Of a stretch of DNA of 64,000 nt, positions 28,901-38,152 are shown piece by piece. The position numbers were made by a program, and so were the translations under genes. Numbering within the stretch: position 1 is the first letter of the stretch; the number at the start of each line of letters is the position of its first letter. Below the pieces are notes generated by a model. The model ran no database searches. It saw nothing but the letters and a program-made list of their open reading frames with translations, and was not told where the DNA came from. The stretch is from an uncultured Eubacteriales bacterium (lineage in GTDB: Bacteria; Bacillota; Clostridia; Lachnospirales; Lachnospiraceae), in the NCBI GenBank assembly GCA_900542465.1, contig UQNS01000005.1, positions 57,755-121,754 of the forward strand. The letters are read 5' to 3'.

Positions 28901-29575
28901 GTTACTAAGATAAAAAGGCTTGAAGACCGTGAACCGTATGCATTTGAAAATGAAATACACCTAAAACCAAAAGTTACCGTTACAGAACTGAAGACCATGC
29001 GTATGGAAGAGATGGAAGAAGGAATATCCTACAGGCTTCCGGAGGCGGTGGGAGGAAAAGGTAAAGGCGGCAGGAGTTCGGCCGGAAGAGGTATAGCCTA
29101 CCATAAAGTTATGGAACTTTTGGATTATGAAAGAACCGGATCCCTGGAAAGCATAAGAGCTCAGTCCGCAGACTGGCTGGATGAAGGACTGATCGATGAA
29201 GAAGACCTGGCATTAGTCAGGTTGGAAGATATTGCTTTATTTGTTGCTTCGCCCGCAGGAATAAAAGCTGCGCAGGCATTCAGGGAGGGGCGGCTCAGAC
29301 GTGAACAGGAATTTATGATAGGTCTTGAGGAAGACGGAAGGACGGATATGCTGATAGTTCAGGGAACTATCGATATGTACATAGAAGAAGAGGATGGATT
29401 TATACTTATGGATTATAAGACGGATCGCGTGCCTGAAGGGCAGGCATCCATACTTGCGGACAGATACAAGGTACAGATGGATTATTATGCAAGGGCGCTT
29501 ACACAGGTATCGGATAAACCGGTAAAAGAAAAAATAATCTATTCCTTTGCATTGGGTCTTGCTATAAATATATAA
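25928..29575 (+). CDS. addA: AddA, helicase-nuclease subunit A
   Basis: About 1215 aa UvrD/RecB-type 3'-5' helicase with C-terminal nuclease. Walker A VSAAAGSGKTAVLVERI (about residues 21-37), Walker B ILVDEYQDSN, motif VMSIHKSKGLEFPVVF, and RLLYVALTRAKEKL are intact; the nuclease motif FILMDYKTDRV lies near the end. ATG 25928 lies nine bases from AAGGAG; ATG 25922 is only three away. Eleven bases overlap addB, which keeps the two subunits in step. Confidence 0.95.
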   Translation: MSNKWTNDQKNAIDLHNRNILVSAAAGSGKTAVLVERIIESIVKRGLDIDRLVVVTFTRAAASEMKDRIRRRFEEILRSDPLNKRIYSQLTLLQDAQITTIDSFCLNIIRTHFEEAGADPGFRVAETGEIRLLETDTFNEVIEEFYEEAAPDFLDFVSSFSGDKNDARIEEMVMKLYYSAVNNPWPDEWLGRISEVYDFDLDDGLDNMPIIKYYLDEYKSRMAEFCGSLRAATEELEQLDKPEKFLAMAGEEISMLENALNEEDPAKAVRAMAGFAFGRAPSRSKDLSQKEIQDKYINIRDRVKAFCKDAGRIIASLNDAEGLRTSLDDLRPFINILVRLTRSYMTRLNDKKRERNIITFNDMEHFALNILVRRENGSSCLTRAAEDLKEFYQEILVDEYQDSNSLQEEILNAIAKTDNRYMVGDVKQSIYSFRKARPSIFIEKYNSFSSDYEDKKDTKIILKKNFRSRARVLRSVNEIFNKAMQSGFSEVRYDTDAQLIPGADFPEPSPLQNTFSDVQGKSQIDLVDIEEDDERDWIELEALITAKRIKELIDRKYYVYDRNADAGYRPLQYKDIVILTRKERGVTRSLVDVLLDQGVPVHAESKGSYLENYELRPLISMLQIIDNPLDDVAFAGSMVSFFGGFTLDELAVIRIYKKQEYLYKNMLDILDQAGNDSLDGTIYPPELLKKIRNFKNLLEDQAQAALNANMYDILWHLVYDTGYYAYINTMPAADKRLANIDMLINRAEVFSGTSYNGLFQFLRYIEKIREADEELGEVSTLSENENVVRVMSIHKSKGLEFPVVFLIGIDRSFNFMDTKARLAVQDDLGAAMDNIYEKRRLVRNNVFKEAIVSRIRKDTINEELRLLYVALTRAKEKLFLIGSRNIFANKDAKEIYKGNYAETNSGSHGNREQVSYLALNDHYRKNFYSVYDRGVFGLNDMYGIKTYMDVCLPAALKSDDKVFDINIMPSSSLHEATAKPATGIRTETIKEVTKIKRLEDREPYAFENEIHLKPKVTVTELKTMRMEEMEEGISYRLPEAVGGKGKGGRSSAGRGIAYHKVMELLDYERTGSLESIRAQSADWLDEGLIDEEDLALVRLEDIALFVASPAGIKAAQAFREGRLRREQEFMIGLEEDGRTDMLIVQGTIDMYIEEEDGFILMDYKTDRVPEGQASILADRYKVQMDYYARALTQVSDKPVKEKIIYSFALGLAINI

Positions 29576-29668
29576 TGTGAAGTATAATCTTTTTCGCTAA
29601 TAAGCATAAGATATACATGCTTAATAGGATTGTATCTAGATTATATATTTGGTTTTAGGAGGTTTCTT

Positions 29669-29926
29669 ATGATTAAGACTTATGATGTACGTTACAGCTC
29701 TAATTCAAAGAAGATGACAAAAGAAGAGGAAGAATTAGCGCAGAAGGAACTTTCTGAAATTGAAAATGTGATCAGTGTAAAAGTCAGTCAGGAAGGTCAG
29801 ATCTTTTCGATCGAAGCTGAACCTGATGATTTTACTGCGATCTTAGACAGAGCTATAAATATTTTCAGAAGACACGATGCAAAGTCTGAGGTAACATATG
29901 AATTTGCACTTAATGAGAACTATTAA
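29669..29926 (+). CDS. Small conserved-looking hypothetical protein
   Basis: 85 aa, start at ATG 29669 with AGGAGG at 29657-29662 (an upstream in-frame start at 29630 lacks a site). The pattern of strands and helices (IKTYDVRYSS, helix to about 38, VISVKVSQEG, IFSIEAE, helix, EVTYEFALN) suggests a small ferredoxin-like fold as in heavy-metal-associated domains, but without the CxxC motif. Function unknown. It stands between addA and prfC. Confidence 0.6.
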   Translation: MIKTYDVRYSSNSKKMTKEEEELAQKELSEIENVISVKVSQEGQIFSIEAEPDDFTAILDRAINIFRRHDAKSEVTYEFALNENY

Positions 29927-29946
29927 TTTAATATAAAATGACATAA

Positions 29947-29972
29947 AGCCAACCTGCATATGTGTGGGTTGG
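29947..29972 (+). other. Hairpin in the prfC leader
   Basis: GCCAACCTGCA / TGTGGGTTGGC with a four-base loop (two G-U pairs). No T-run follows, so it is not a standard terminator. Its 3' arm contains a GTG at 29964, in frame with prfC, that would otherwise be a possible start, and it ends 22 bases before the likely ATG. Confidence 0.5.
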
Positions 29973-29993
29973 CATTATGCTGATATGGATAAT

Positions 29994-31595
29994 ATGAGTG
30001 ATTTAAAAAAAGAAATTGAAAGAAGAAGGACCTTTGCCATAATTTCCCATCCGGATGCCGGTAAGACCACACTGACGGAAAAATTCCTCCTGTACGGAGG
30101 CGCCATTAATGTGGCAGGTTCTGTAAAGGGCAGAAAAACAGGCAAAACAGCTGTTTCTGACTGGATGGAGATAGAAAAGCAGAGAGGTATTTCGGTGACA
30201 TCTTCTGTAATGCAGTTCGAATATGATGATTACTGCATCAATATACTTGATACGCCGGGACATGAAGACTTCTCTGAGGATACATACAGAACACTTATGG
30301 CGGCAGACTGTGCTGTGATGGTCATCGATGCATCCAAGGGTGTTGAAAAGCAGACGATCAAGCTCTTCAAGGTCTGTGTGATGCGGCATATCCCGATATT
30401 TACCTTTATAAACAAGATGGATAGACACGCAATGGATCCATTTGACCTTCTTGATAATATTGAGAGCATTCTCGGAATAAACACATACCCTATGAACTGG
30501 CCTATAGGCTCAGGTAAGGAGTTCAAAGGCGTTTACGACAGAAATAATGAGGAGATATCGTTATTTACAGCTGCCATGAATGGCCAGCGTGAAGTCGATA
30601 CTCAGAAGATATCTATTAAAGATCCGAATGTCGAAAGCACGATAGGAGATTATTTTTATGAGAAACTTCTGGAAGATAATGAACTTCTGGAAGGGGCAGG
30701 CGCTGAATTCGATCTTGAAACTGTAAGATCAGGTGATCTTACACCGGTATTTTTTGGATCAGCCTTAACGAATTTCGGCGTTGAGACATTTCTGCAGAAC
30801 TTCCTTGAGATGTCGGATCCTCCTGTACCAAGGGATTCAAGCAAGGGAATGATAGATCCTTATACAGAAGACTTTTCTGCGTTCGTGTTTAAGATCCAGG
30901 CTAATATGAATAAGGCTCACAGGGATAGGATCGCCTTTATGAGGATAGTATCAGGAGAATTCAATGCCGGAATGGATGCCTGGCATGTTCAGGGCAACAG
31001 GCCGGTAAAGCTATCCCAGCCGACTCAGATCATGGCTCAGGAAAGGCATATAGTCGAAAAGGCATATGCAGGAGATATTATAGGTGTTTTTGATCCGGGA
31101 ATATATGCGATCGGTGATACTATATGCAGTTCCAAGGATAAATTCCAATTCGGCGGGATCCCTACATTTGCTCCGGAGCATTTTGCAAGGGTAAGGCAGA
31201 TGGATACGATGAAGCGTAAGCAGTTCGTAAAGGGCATCACACAGATCGCGCATGAGGGAGCTATTCAGATATTCCAGGAATATCTTACGGGAATGGAAGA
31301 GATCATTGTCGGAGCAGTAGGTACACTGCAGTTCGATGTTCTTAAATTCAGGCTTGAAAGCGAGTATAATGTCGATATTAAGATAGATATACTGCCTTAC
31401 GAATATGTGAGAAGAGTAGATAATGACCATGAAATAGATACTGATAACATTTCAGGAACATCTGATATGAAAAAGATCAGAGATCTTAAAGGAAGGGTAA
31501 TGCTTCTTTTTGCGCATGAGTGGTCAGTCAAGATGGTGCTTGACAGAAATGAAGGATTGAAGCTTTCCGAATTTGGAAGTCAGGAAGAGATCTGA
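29994..31595 (+). CDS. prfC: Peptide chain release factor 3
   Basis: About 533 aa translational GTPase that recycles RF1/RF2 after termination. G1 motif SHPDAGKTTLTEKFLL near residue 18, KGRKTGKTAVSDWM, G3 DTPGHEDFSEDTYRTL, G4 FINKMDR, and a C-terminal region with the IVGAVGTLQFDVLKFRLESEYNV segment of RF3. I use ATG 29994, where family members usually begin just before KEIERRRTFA; an ATG at 29985 and a GTG at 29964 are alternatives, and none has a strong ribosome site. Confidence 0.93.
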   Translation: MSDLKKEIERRRTFAIISHPDAGKTTLTEKFLLYGGAINVAGSVKGRKTGKTAVSDWMEIEKQRGISVTSSVMQFEYDDYCINILDTPGHEDFSEDTYRTLMAADCAVMVIDASKGVEKQTIKLFKVCVMRHIPIFTFINKMDRHAMDPFDLLDNIESILGINTYPMNWPIGSGKEFKGVYDRNNEEISLFTAAMNGQREVDTQKISIKDPNVESTIGDYFYEKLLEDNELLEGAGAEFDLETVRSGDLTPVFFGSALTNFGVETFLQNFLEMSDPPVPRDSSKGMIDPYTEDFSAFVFKIQANMNKAHRDRIAFMRIVSGEFNAGMDAWHVQGNRPVKLSQPTQIMAQERHIVEKAYAGDIIGVFDPGIYAIGDTICSSKDKFQFGGIPTFAPEHFARVRQMDTMKRKQFVKGITQIAHEGAIQIFQEYLTGMEEIIVGAVGTLQFDVLKFRLESEYNVDIKIDILPYEYVRRVDNDHEIDTDNISGTSDMKKIRDLKGRVMLLFAHEWSVKMVLDRNEGLKLSEFGSQEEI

Positions 31596-31616
31596 TGTCA
31601 AGAGTGGGGTATTTAT

Positions 31617-32426
31617 ATGGGGGCTTATGAGAAGTTTATAAGAGACAGCGCAGGAGAATATCTGGATCATGAGAACTTTATTGCTTCCCGTGAAAATACC
31701 TTTAAAGAGCTGGCTGTCCGACAAGATAAAAATGCTTATGATGACGGCGGGATCGGGACTTTGTCTGAAAAAACGGTCCACGCCGTTTTAAAAAATTATA
31801 TAGAACCCGATAAAGACTATCAGGAAGTTGCCATGGACGGCTTTTTTGCTGACATCTGCAGAAAAAGTGAGATAGTGGAGATACAGACAAGAGCTTTCGA
31901 CAGGTTAAGACGTAAGCTCGACAGCTTTCTTAATTACTATCCGGTGACAGTGGTGTATCCTATGGCAGTAAATAAGTGGATCGCAAATGTAGATAAGAAG
32001 ACAGGTGAAAGGGGCAGCTTTCGATGCTCCCCTCTGCATTTGAATGAATACCACGCATTTACCGAACTTTATAAGATAAAATCCAGGCTCAGAAATCCCA
32101 ACCTGAAGATACATCTTTATATGATGGATATGGAAGAATATAAGATGGAATCTTCTGTAATTAAGCGCGGAAGACCTACCTATTCCAAATTGGACAGGAT
32201 ACCGCTTGGAATAAGGAGGATAGTAACTCTGGATTGTCCGAATGATTATCTGCATTTTATCCCGCCTGAACTGGAGAATGGTTTTACATCGGGAGACTTT
32301 TCCGTATCAGCGGGGATAAGTAAGTCCGATGCAAGTCTGGCCCTTAATATTCTGTATGAGATGGGGGTCGTGGCACGTACAGGGAAAAAAGGCAACTCAT
32401 ATACATATGAGGTCAGCTATCTATAA
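31617..32426 (+). CDS. Hypothetical protein with nuclease-like core and winged helix
   Basis: 269 aa, no signal or membrane span. The stretch VAMDGFFADICRKSEIVEIQTRAFDRLRRKLDSFL (about residues 67-101) has the spacing of a PD-(D/E)xK core (Asp, then E-x-Q, then a helix with Arg/Lys), with Gln in place of the usual Lys. The last ~60 residues (FSVSAGISKSDASLALNILYEMGVVART) read as a winged helix. I do not know a named family. GAGTGGGG site precedes the ATG. It follows prfC by 21 bases and may be co-transcribed. Confidence 0.55.
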   Translation: MGAYEKFIRDSAGEYLDHENFIASRENTFKELAVRQDKNAYDDGGIGTLSEKTVHAVLKNYIEPDKDYQEVAMDGFFADICRKSEIVEIQTRAFDRLRRKLDSFLNYYPVTVVYPMAVNKWIANVDKKTGERGSFRCSPLHLNEYHAFTELYKIKSRLRNPNLKIHLYMMDMEEYKMESSVIKRGRPTYSKLDRIPLGIRRIVTLDCPNDYLHFIPPELENGFTSGDFSVSAGISKSDASLALNILYEMGVVARTGKKGNSYTYEVSYL

Positions 32427-32506
32427 TTATTAAATATTCGTACTTTTTATGATAAAATGTAGTGGCTGACGGATATTGGTCATTTCATGGAAAGGGGGGC
32501 AAGACT

Positions 32507-33079
32507 ATGAAAGAACCTGAAGTTGAAGTCGTTGATGAGCATGGAAATGTTTTAAATAAAAAGAAAAGTTTTAATAAGCATCTTATTATGACTACGGTTA
32601 TTTATCTCATTATAGGTCTTGCTCTGTTATTGGCGCCGGGCGCCGCGCTGGTATCTATCTGTTATGTGACGGGCTCCATTTGCCTGGCATATTCTGTGTA
32701 TCTTTTTGTAATATATTTCAGGCAAAAAGAAAGAAATTACTATGACCCGGGATTTCTTTTCCCAATAGTAATGCTGGGGGTCGGACTTTTTGTGATCTTT
32801 GGCGCAGGGCTGATCATCCAGATATTGCCTATGATTTTTGGAATCCTTCTTTTTATAAGCGGACTGATGAAATTCAGAAGCAGTTTTCTTATCAGAGCGG
32901 TTACTGGAATATTGCCGGTTACAGGATTTATTATGGCGATCGTTTCAATCGTCCTTGGAATTATTATGTTTACTCATCCGTGGGGAACAGCGCTTACATT
33001 TGTAAGAATAGAGGGTATCTTCTTTATTGCTGATGCAGTGTTTAATATCATAAGCATCGCAAGAGGAAATAAAAATTAA
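32507..33079 (+). CDS. DUF308-like membrane protein
   Basis: 190 aa. After a ~28-residue charged N-terminus come six hydrophobic segments arranged in pairs, as in the HdeD/DUF308 family (repeated LIIGLALLLAPGAALVSI-like and VSIVLGIIMFTHPW units). Start at ATG 32507, behind AAGGGGGG; the frame opens earlier at a start at 32462 without a site. Role unknown in Firmicutes; HdeD is linked to acid stress in E. coli, which need not apply. Confidence 0.65.
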   Translation: MKEPEVEVVDEHGNVLNKKKSFNKHLIMTTVIYLIIGLALLLAPGAALVSICYVTGSICLAYSVYLFVIYFRQKERNYYDPGFLFPIVMLGVGLFVIFGAGLIIQILPMIFGILLFISGLMKFRSSFLIRAVTGILPVTGFIMAIVSIVLGIIMFTHPWGTALTFVRIEGIFFIADAVFNIISIARGNKN

Positions 33080-33103
33080 ACAGGATTATGAGGAGAAGGA
33101 CTT

Positions 33104-36100
33104 ATGAGCAAGGTTAGACGTATATATGTTGAAAAGAAGAAGCCTTTTGCTGCCGGTGCAAAAGAAGTATTTAATGAAGCAAAGAGCTATCTGGATATAA
33201 AGGGGTTAACAGATGTCAGACTCCTTGTCAGATATGATGTTGAAAATGTTTCAGATGATACATTTGAAAAGGCTGTTAATGGTGTATTCGCGGAACTGCC
33301 CGTCGATGACTACTATTTAAATGAGTTTAAAGCGGGAAAGGATGATTTTGTTTTTTCTGTAGAATATCTTCCGGGGCAGTTCGATCAGAGGGCGGATTCT
33401 GCGGAACAGTGTATAAGTCTCCTTGCAGAAGAAGAAAAGGCCATCGTAAAGACAGCTGAAACATATATTTTCACCGGTAAATTAACTGATGAAGATCGTA
33501 AAAAGATAAAGTCCCATCTCATTAATCCTGTAGACCAGAGAGAAGCTTCCGAAGAAATTCCGGAAACTCTTAATACTATATTTGAAGAGGCTCCGGATGT
33601 TGAATTTATCGAAGGCTTTATTCATTTTACAGATGAAAAACTTGCAGATAAGTACAATGAGCTTGGCCTTGCTATGACTTTAGCGGACTTTAAACTCATA
33701 AGAGGCCAGTATGCACGCATTGAGAAAAGAGATCCTTCTATTACAGAAATCCGCCTCTTTGATACCTACTGGTCTGATCATTGCAGACATACGACATTTG
33801 GTACTGAACTCAAGAGCGTAAAGGTTGAGGATGGTTTCTATAAGGGGCCTTTTGAATCAGCTTACAGGCAGTATATGCGTGATCATAAGAAAATCTATGG
33901 CGAGAGAAGAGACAAATATCCATCACTCATGGGCATGGCGACTCTTGCTATGAAGAAGCTTAAAAGGATCGGAAAGCTTGATGATCTTGAAGAATCAGAA
34001 GAGATCAATGCCTGCTCTATTGTGATACCGGTAACGATAGATGGAAAGAAACAGGAATGGCTGCTTAATTTTAAGAATGAAACACATAACCATCCTACGG
34101 AAATAGAGCCGTTTGGCGGAGCTGCTACCTGTCTTGGCGGAGCGATACGTGATCCGCTGTCAGGCAGGACTTACGTATATCAGGCTATGAGGATCACAGG
34201 CGCGGCTGACCCTACAAGACCCGTTTCAGAAACACCAGAAGGTAAACTTCCGCAGAGAAAGATCGTTACAGAGGCTGCCAGAGGATACAGTTCATACGGA
34301 AACCAGATCGGTCTTGCAACGGGATTTGTAAAAGAGATATATCATCCGGATTTTGTTGCCAAGCATATGGAACTTGGCGCAGTACTTGGCGCAGCACCAA
34401 GAGATGCGGTAAAGAGGCTTACATCAGATCCCGGAGATATCATAGTTTTACTCGGAGGACGTACCGGACGAGATGGATGCGGAGGCGCTACAGGATCTTC
34501 AAAATCACATACAGCCTCATCTATTGATGTATGCGGCGCGGAAGTGCAGAAGGGCAATGCGCCGACAGAAAGAAAGATGCAGAGGCTTTTCAGACGTCCT
34601 GAAGTTACATCAATAATTAAAAAGTGTAATGATTTCGGTGCGGGCGGTGTCTCAGTGGCTGTGGGTGAGCTGGCTGACGGCCTGCTTATCGATCTTGATA
34701 AGGTGACCAAGAAGTACGAAGGCCTGGATGGTACGGAACTTGCCATTTCCGAGTCACAGGAAAGAATGGCGGTCGTGCTTGATCCTGCGGATGTCGATGC
34801 TTTTCTTGCATTTGCAGATGAAGAGAATCTGGAAGCGACACCTATTGCCGAAGTAACAGCTGAGAAGAGATTGGTAATGAACTGGAGAGGCAAAAAGATC
34901 GTGGATATCTCAAGGAAATTCCTTGACACCAATGGTGCGCATCAGACTGCCGATGCTTTAATTACCTGCCCTGATGAAAACGAGTTTACGCTACTTACTC
35001 CGGAAGTCGATGACTGGAAAAAATTCTGGCTCAGTAAGATCTCAGATATCAACAACTGCTCACAGAAGGGGCTGGTAGAAAGATTTGATTCAAGCATCGG
35101 TGCCGGTACAGTCAACATGCCTTACGGCGGTAAAAATAAGAACTGTGAGATCCAGGCAATGATCGCAAAATTACCGGTACTTGAAGGAGATTGTGACACA
35201 GTATCCATGATGTCTTATGGATATGATCCTTATCTTTCAAGCTGGAGTCCGTTCCACGGAGCTGCTTATGCAGTTACAGACTCCGTTGCCAAGATAGTTG
35301 CCTCCGGCGGTGATTATAAGAAGATAAGATTTTCCTTCCAGGAATATTTCGGAAAGATGACAGAGGACCCTAAGAGATGGGGACTGCCTGCGGCTGCTCT
35401 CCTGGGGGCATATGAAGCTCAGCTTGGATTTGGCCTTCCTGCTATTGGAGGTAAGGACTCAATGTCTGGAACATTTGAGAATATAGATGTTCCTCCAACG
35501 CTTGTTTCTTTTGCTGTAAACACAGCCAAAGAAGAGGATATTATCACACCTGAGTTAAAGGGCGTTGGCAATTACATTATGAAATTTGAAGTTCATAAGG
35601 ATAATTACGGGCTTCCAAAGTATGAGCAGGCGTGTATGATGTATGATGATCTCCGTTGGGCTATGCAGAAAGGTGCCATCGTATCCGCGTATGCACTCGA
35701 CGATACAGGTATAGTTAATGCGGTTACACGTATGGCTATGGGCAGCGGGATCGGCGTTAAACTGGATGACAGATTAACGACTCGTGATATTTTCAATCCT
35801 ACCTATGGAACTCTTATTGTTGAAGTTCCGGCAGATAAGGTAGGATTCCATTTCGGACGTATCACTATGGATAAGAAGATCCTCGGCGTTACGACTGCTG
35901 AACCTGAAATAGCATATAAGGGTCAGTCGATTTCGCTTGAAGAGGCTGTTAAGACCTGGGAAGCTCCTCTTGAGGATGTTTATCCTACGATCTCTAAAGA
36001 AGGCGCATCTGTTGTAAATGAAAAACTCGATGCAGAGCTATACAGATCTGAGAAGATATATATCTGCAAAAATAAGACTGCAAGACCAAATGTATTTATT

Positions 36101-36880
36101 CCGGTATTTCCGGGAACTAACTGCGAGTATGATCTTACAAGAGTATTTAGAGAAGCAGGCGCTGATGTTGATGTAAGGGTATTCAGAAATCTTGCGCCTG
36201 AAGCTATCAGGGAATCAGTGGAAAGCTTTAAACAGGCTATCGATAATGCGCAGATAGTAATGTTCCCCGGAGGATTTTCCGGAGGAGATGAACCGGACGG
36301 ATCAGCTAAATTTTTTGCGACAGCATTCAGAAATGCCAAGCTGAAAGAGTCAGTCGAAGACTTATTGAATAAAAGAGATGGGCTTGTACTTGGTATCTGT
36401 AATGGATTCCAGGCTCTTATCAAGCTGGGTCTTGTGCCTGATGGTTCAATTACAGGTCAGACGGCAGATTCACCAACACTTACGTTGAATACGATAGACA
36501 GACATATTTCCAAGATGGTCAATCTTAAAGTTACATCAAACATAAGTCCATGGCTTGCAGGTGCAAGCATGGATGAAGTATATGTAAATCCTGCTTCACA
36601 TGGAGAAGGAAGATTTGTCGCACCTGACAGTGTTATAAAAGAACTTATAAAAAATGGTCAGGTAGCAACTCGTTACTGTGATCCGGAAGGCAATATACTT
36701 ATGGATGAGGAATTTAATGTCAACGGTTCATATATGGCTATAGAGGGTATTACAAGCAGGGATGGAAGAGTATTTGGAAAAATGGCTCACCCGGAACGTA
36801 TTGGAAGAAGCGTATCTGCTAATATCCCTGGTAACCACGACATGAAGATATTTGAATCAGGAGTCAGATACTTTAAATAA
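33104..36880 (+). CDS. purL: Phosphoribosylformylglycinamidine synthase, single chain
   Basis: 1258 aa fused PurL/PurQ enzyme that makes FGAM from FGAR, ATP and glutamine. An N-terminal domain precedes the FGAM synthase core (DTYWSDHCRHTTFGTELK, NFKNETHNHPTEIEPFGGAA, GGRTGRDGCGGATGSS). The C-terminal ~250 residues are a class I glutaminase: FPGTNCEYD, FPGGFSGGDEPDG, catalytic Cys in GICNGFQALIKLG, and the His/Glu pair in PASHGEGRFV. It stands alone, 16 kb from the other purine genes. Confidence 0.96.
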   Translation: MSKVRRIYVEKKKPFAAGAKEVFNEAKSYLDIKGLTDVRLLVRYDVENVSDDTFEKAVNGVFAELPVDDYYLNEFKAGKDDFVFSVEYLPGQFDQRADSAEQCISLLAEEEKAIVKTAETYIFTGKLTDEDRKKIKSHLINPVDQREASEEIPETLNTIFEEAPDVEFIEGFIHFTDEKLADKYNELGLAMTLADFKLIRGQYARIEKRDPSITEIRLFDTYWSDHCRHTTFGTELKSVKVEDGFYKGPFESAYRQYMRDHKKIYGERRDKYPSLMGMATLAMKKLKRIGKLDDLEESEEINACSIVIPVTIDGKKQEWLLNFKNETHNHPTEIEPFGGAATCLGGAIRDPLSGRTYVYQAMRITGAADPTRPVSETPEGKLPQRKIVTEAARGYSSYGNQIGLATGFVKEIYHPDFVAKHMELGAVLGAAPRDAVKRLTSDPGDIIVLLGGRTGRDGCGGATGSSKSHTASSIDVCGAEVQKGNAPTERKMQRLFRRPEVTSIIKKCNDFGAGGVSVAVGELADGLLIDLDKVTKKYEGLDGTELAISESQERMAVVLDPADVDAFLAFADEENLEATPIAEVTAEKRLVMNWRGKKIVDISRKFLDTNGAHQTADALITCPDENEFTLLTPEVDDWKKFWLSKISDINNCSQKGLVERFDSSIGAGTVNMPYGGKNKNCEIQAMIAKLPVLEGDCDTVSMMSYGYDPYLSSWSPFHGAAYAVTDSVAKIVASGGDYKKIRFSFQEYFGKMTEDPKRWGLPAAALLGAYEAQLGFGLPAIGGKDSMSGTFENIDVPPTLVSFAVNTAKEEDIITPELKGVGNYIMKFEVHKDNYGLPKYEQACMMYDDLRWAMQKGAIVSAYALDDTGIVNAVTRMAMGSGIGVKLDDRLTTRDIFNPTYGTLIVEVPADKVGFHFGRITMDKKILGVTTAEPEIAYKGQSISLEEAVKTWEAPLEDVYPTISKEGASVVNEKLDAELYRSEKIYICKNKTARPNVFIPVFPGTNCEYDLTRVFREAGADVDVRVFRNLAPEAIRESVESFKQAIDNAQIVMFPGGFSGGDEPDGSAKFFATAFRNAKLKESVEDLLNKRDGLVLGICNGFQALIKLGLVPDGSITGQTADSPTLTLNTIDRHISKMVNLKVTSNISPWLAGASMDEVYVNPASHGEGRFVAPDSVIKELIKNGQVATRYCDPEGNILMDEEFNVNGSYMAIEGITSRDGRVFGKMAHPERIGRSVSANIPGNHDMKIFESGVRYFK

Positions 36881-36940
36881 TTGAAGTATGTAAATGATTT
36901 TATTTTGCTTATAACTTATTGAATCAGAGTAGGAGAGCTT

Positions 36941-38152
36941 ATGGAAAAGATTAAGATGGTAAATCCTGTCGTTGAGATGGACGGAGATGAAATGACGAGA
37001 GTTCTTTGGGCTTTAATAAAAAAAGAACTTTTAGAGCCGTTTATTGACCTGAATACGGAGTATTATGACTTAGGTCTTGTTTATCGTGATGAAACTGATG
37101 ATGAAGTTACAACAGCTGCAGCAGAGGCTATAAAAAAACACAGAGTCGGTGTAAAGTGTGCAACTATTACTGCCAACCTTGCAAGACAGGAAGAGTATGA
37201 TCTTAAGAAGCTTCACAGAAGCCCAAACGGAACGATCAGAGCCATTCTTGATGGAACCGTTTTCAGGGCGCCTATCATAGTAAAGGGGATCGAACCATAT
37301 GTAAGAACCTGGACCAAGCCGATCACGATAGCGCGTCATGCCTATGGAGATGTATATAAATCAACAGAAATGAAGGTCGGAGCCGGCAGGACAGAGCTCG
37401 TTTACACTGAAAAAAACGGAAAAGAAACAAGAGAGCTTATACATGATATGGAGACTCCGGGAATAATCCAGGGTATACATAATGTAGACAGATCTATTGA
37501 AAGCTTTGCGAGATCAAGCTTTAACTATGCACTGGATACAAAACAGGATGTCTGGTTTGCCACTAAGGATACCATCTCTAAGATCTATGACGGCAATTTC
37601 AAGGCTATTTTTGAAGAGATATTTGAAAAAGAATACAAGGAAAAGTTTGATGCTGCAGGCATCGAGTATTTTTACACATTGATCGATGATGCGGTTGCGC
37701 GTGTTATGAGGTCAGAAGGCGGATATATATGGGCCTGCAAGAACTATGATGGTGATGTTATGAGTGATATGTTAGCTTCAGCGTTCGGATCTCTTTCAAT
37801 GATGACATCAGTACTGGTATCTCCTGATGGAAATTATGAATATGAAGCTGCACACGGAACCGTTCAGAGACATTACTATAAGTACCTGAAGGGTGAAGAA
37901 ACTTCAACTAATCCATGCGCAACTATTTTTGCATGGACCGGAGCGCTTCGTAAAAGAGGTGAATTGGATGGAACACCGGAGCTTTCAGCTTTTGCGGATA
38001 AGCTGGAAAAGGCTTGTATAGATACGATCGAAGATGGAAGAATGACTAAAGATCTGGCGCTTATTACCAGCCTGAAAGATGTTCAGGTCAAGAACACAGA
38101 AGATTTTATAATGGAGATAAGAAAAACGCTTGACACTCTGGTAAAGTTATGA
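36941..38152 (+). CDS. icd: Isocitrate dehydrogenase (NADP-type)
   Basis: 403 aa, decarboxylates isocitrate to 2-oxoglutarate in the cytosol. The sequence is of the homodimeric type shared with eukaryotes: PVVEMDGDEMTRVLW, KCATITANLARQEEYDLKKLHRSPNGTIRA, the metal-binding Asp in FYTLIDDAVARVM and KNYDGDVMSDMLA, and the NADP-binding EAAHGTVQRHYYKYLKG. Monocistronic; followed by the infC leader. Confidence 0.94.
   Translation: MEKIKMVNPVVEMDGDEMTRVLWALIKKELLEPFIDLNTEYYDLGLVYRDETDDEVTTAAAEAIKKHRVGVKCATITANLARQEEYDLKKLHRSPNGTIRAILDGTVFRAPIIVKGIEPYVRTWTKPITIARHAYGDVYKSTEMKVGAGRTELVYTEKNGKETRELIHDMETPGIIQGIHNVDRSIESFARSSFNYALDTKQDVWFATKDTISKIYDGNFKAIFEEIFEKEYKEKFDAAGIEYFYTLIDDAVARVMRSEGGYIWACKNYDGDVMSDMLASAFGSLSMMTSVLVSPDGNYEYEAAHGTVQRHYYKYLKGEETSTNPCATIFAWTGALRKRGELDGTPELSAFADKLEKACIDTIEDGRMTKDLALITSLKDVQVKNTEDFIMEIRKTLDTLVKL

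Noticed and set aside
34342..34932. 196-codon minus-strand frame inside purL
   Set aside because: Shadow frame rich in Ser, Pro and Ala over a conserved enzyme core; no start signals.
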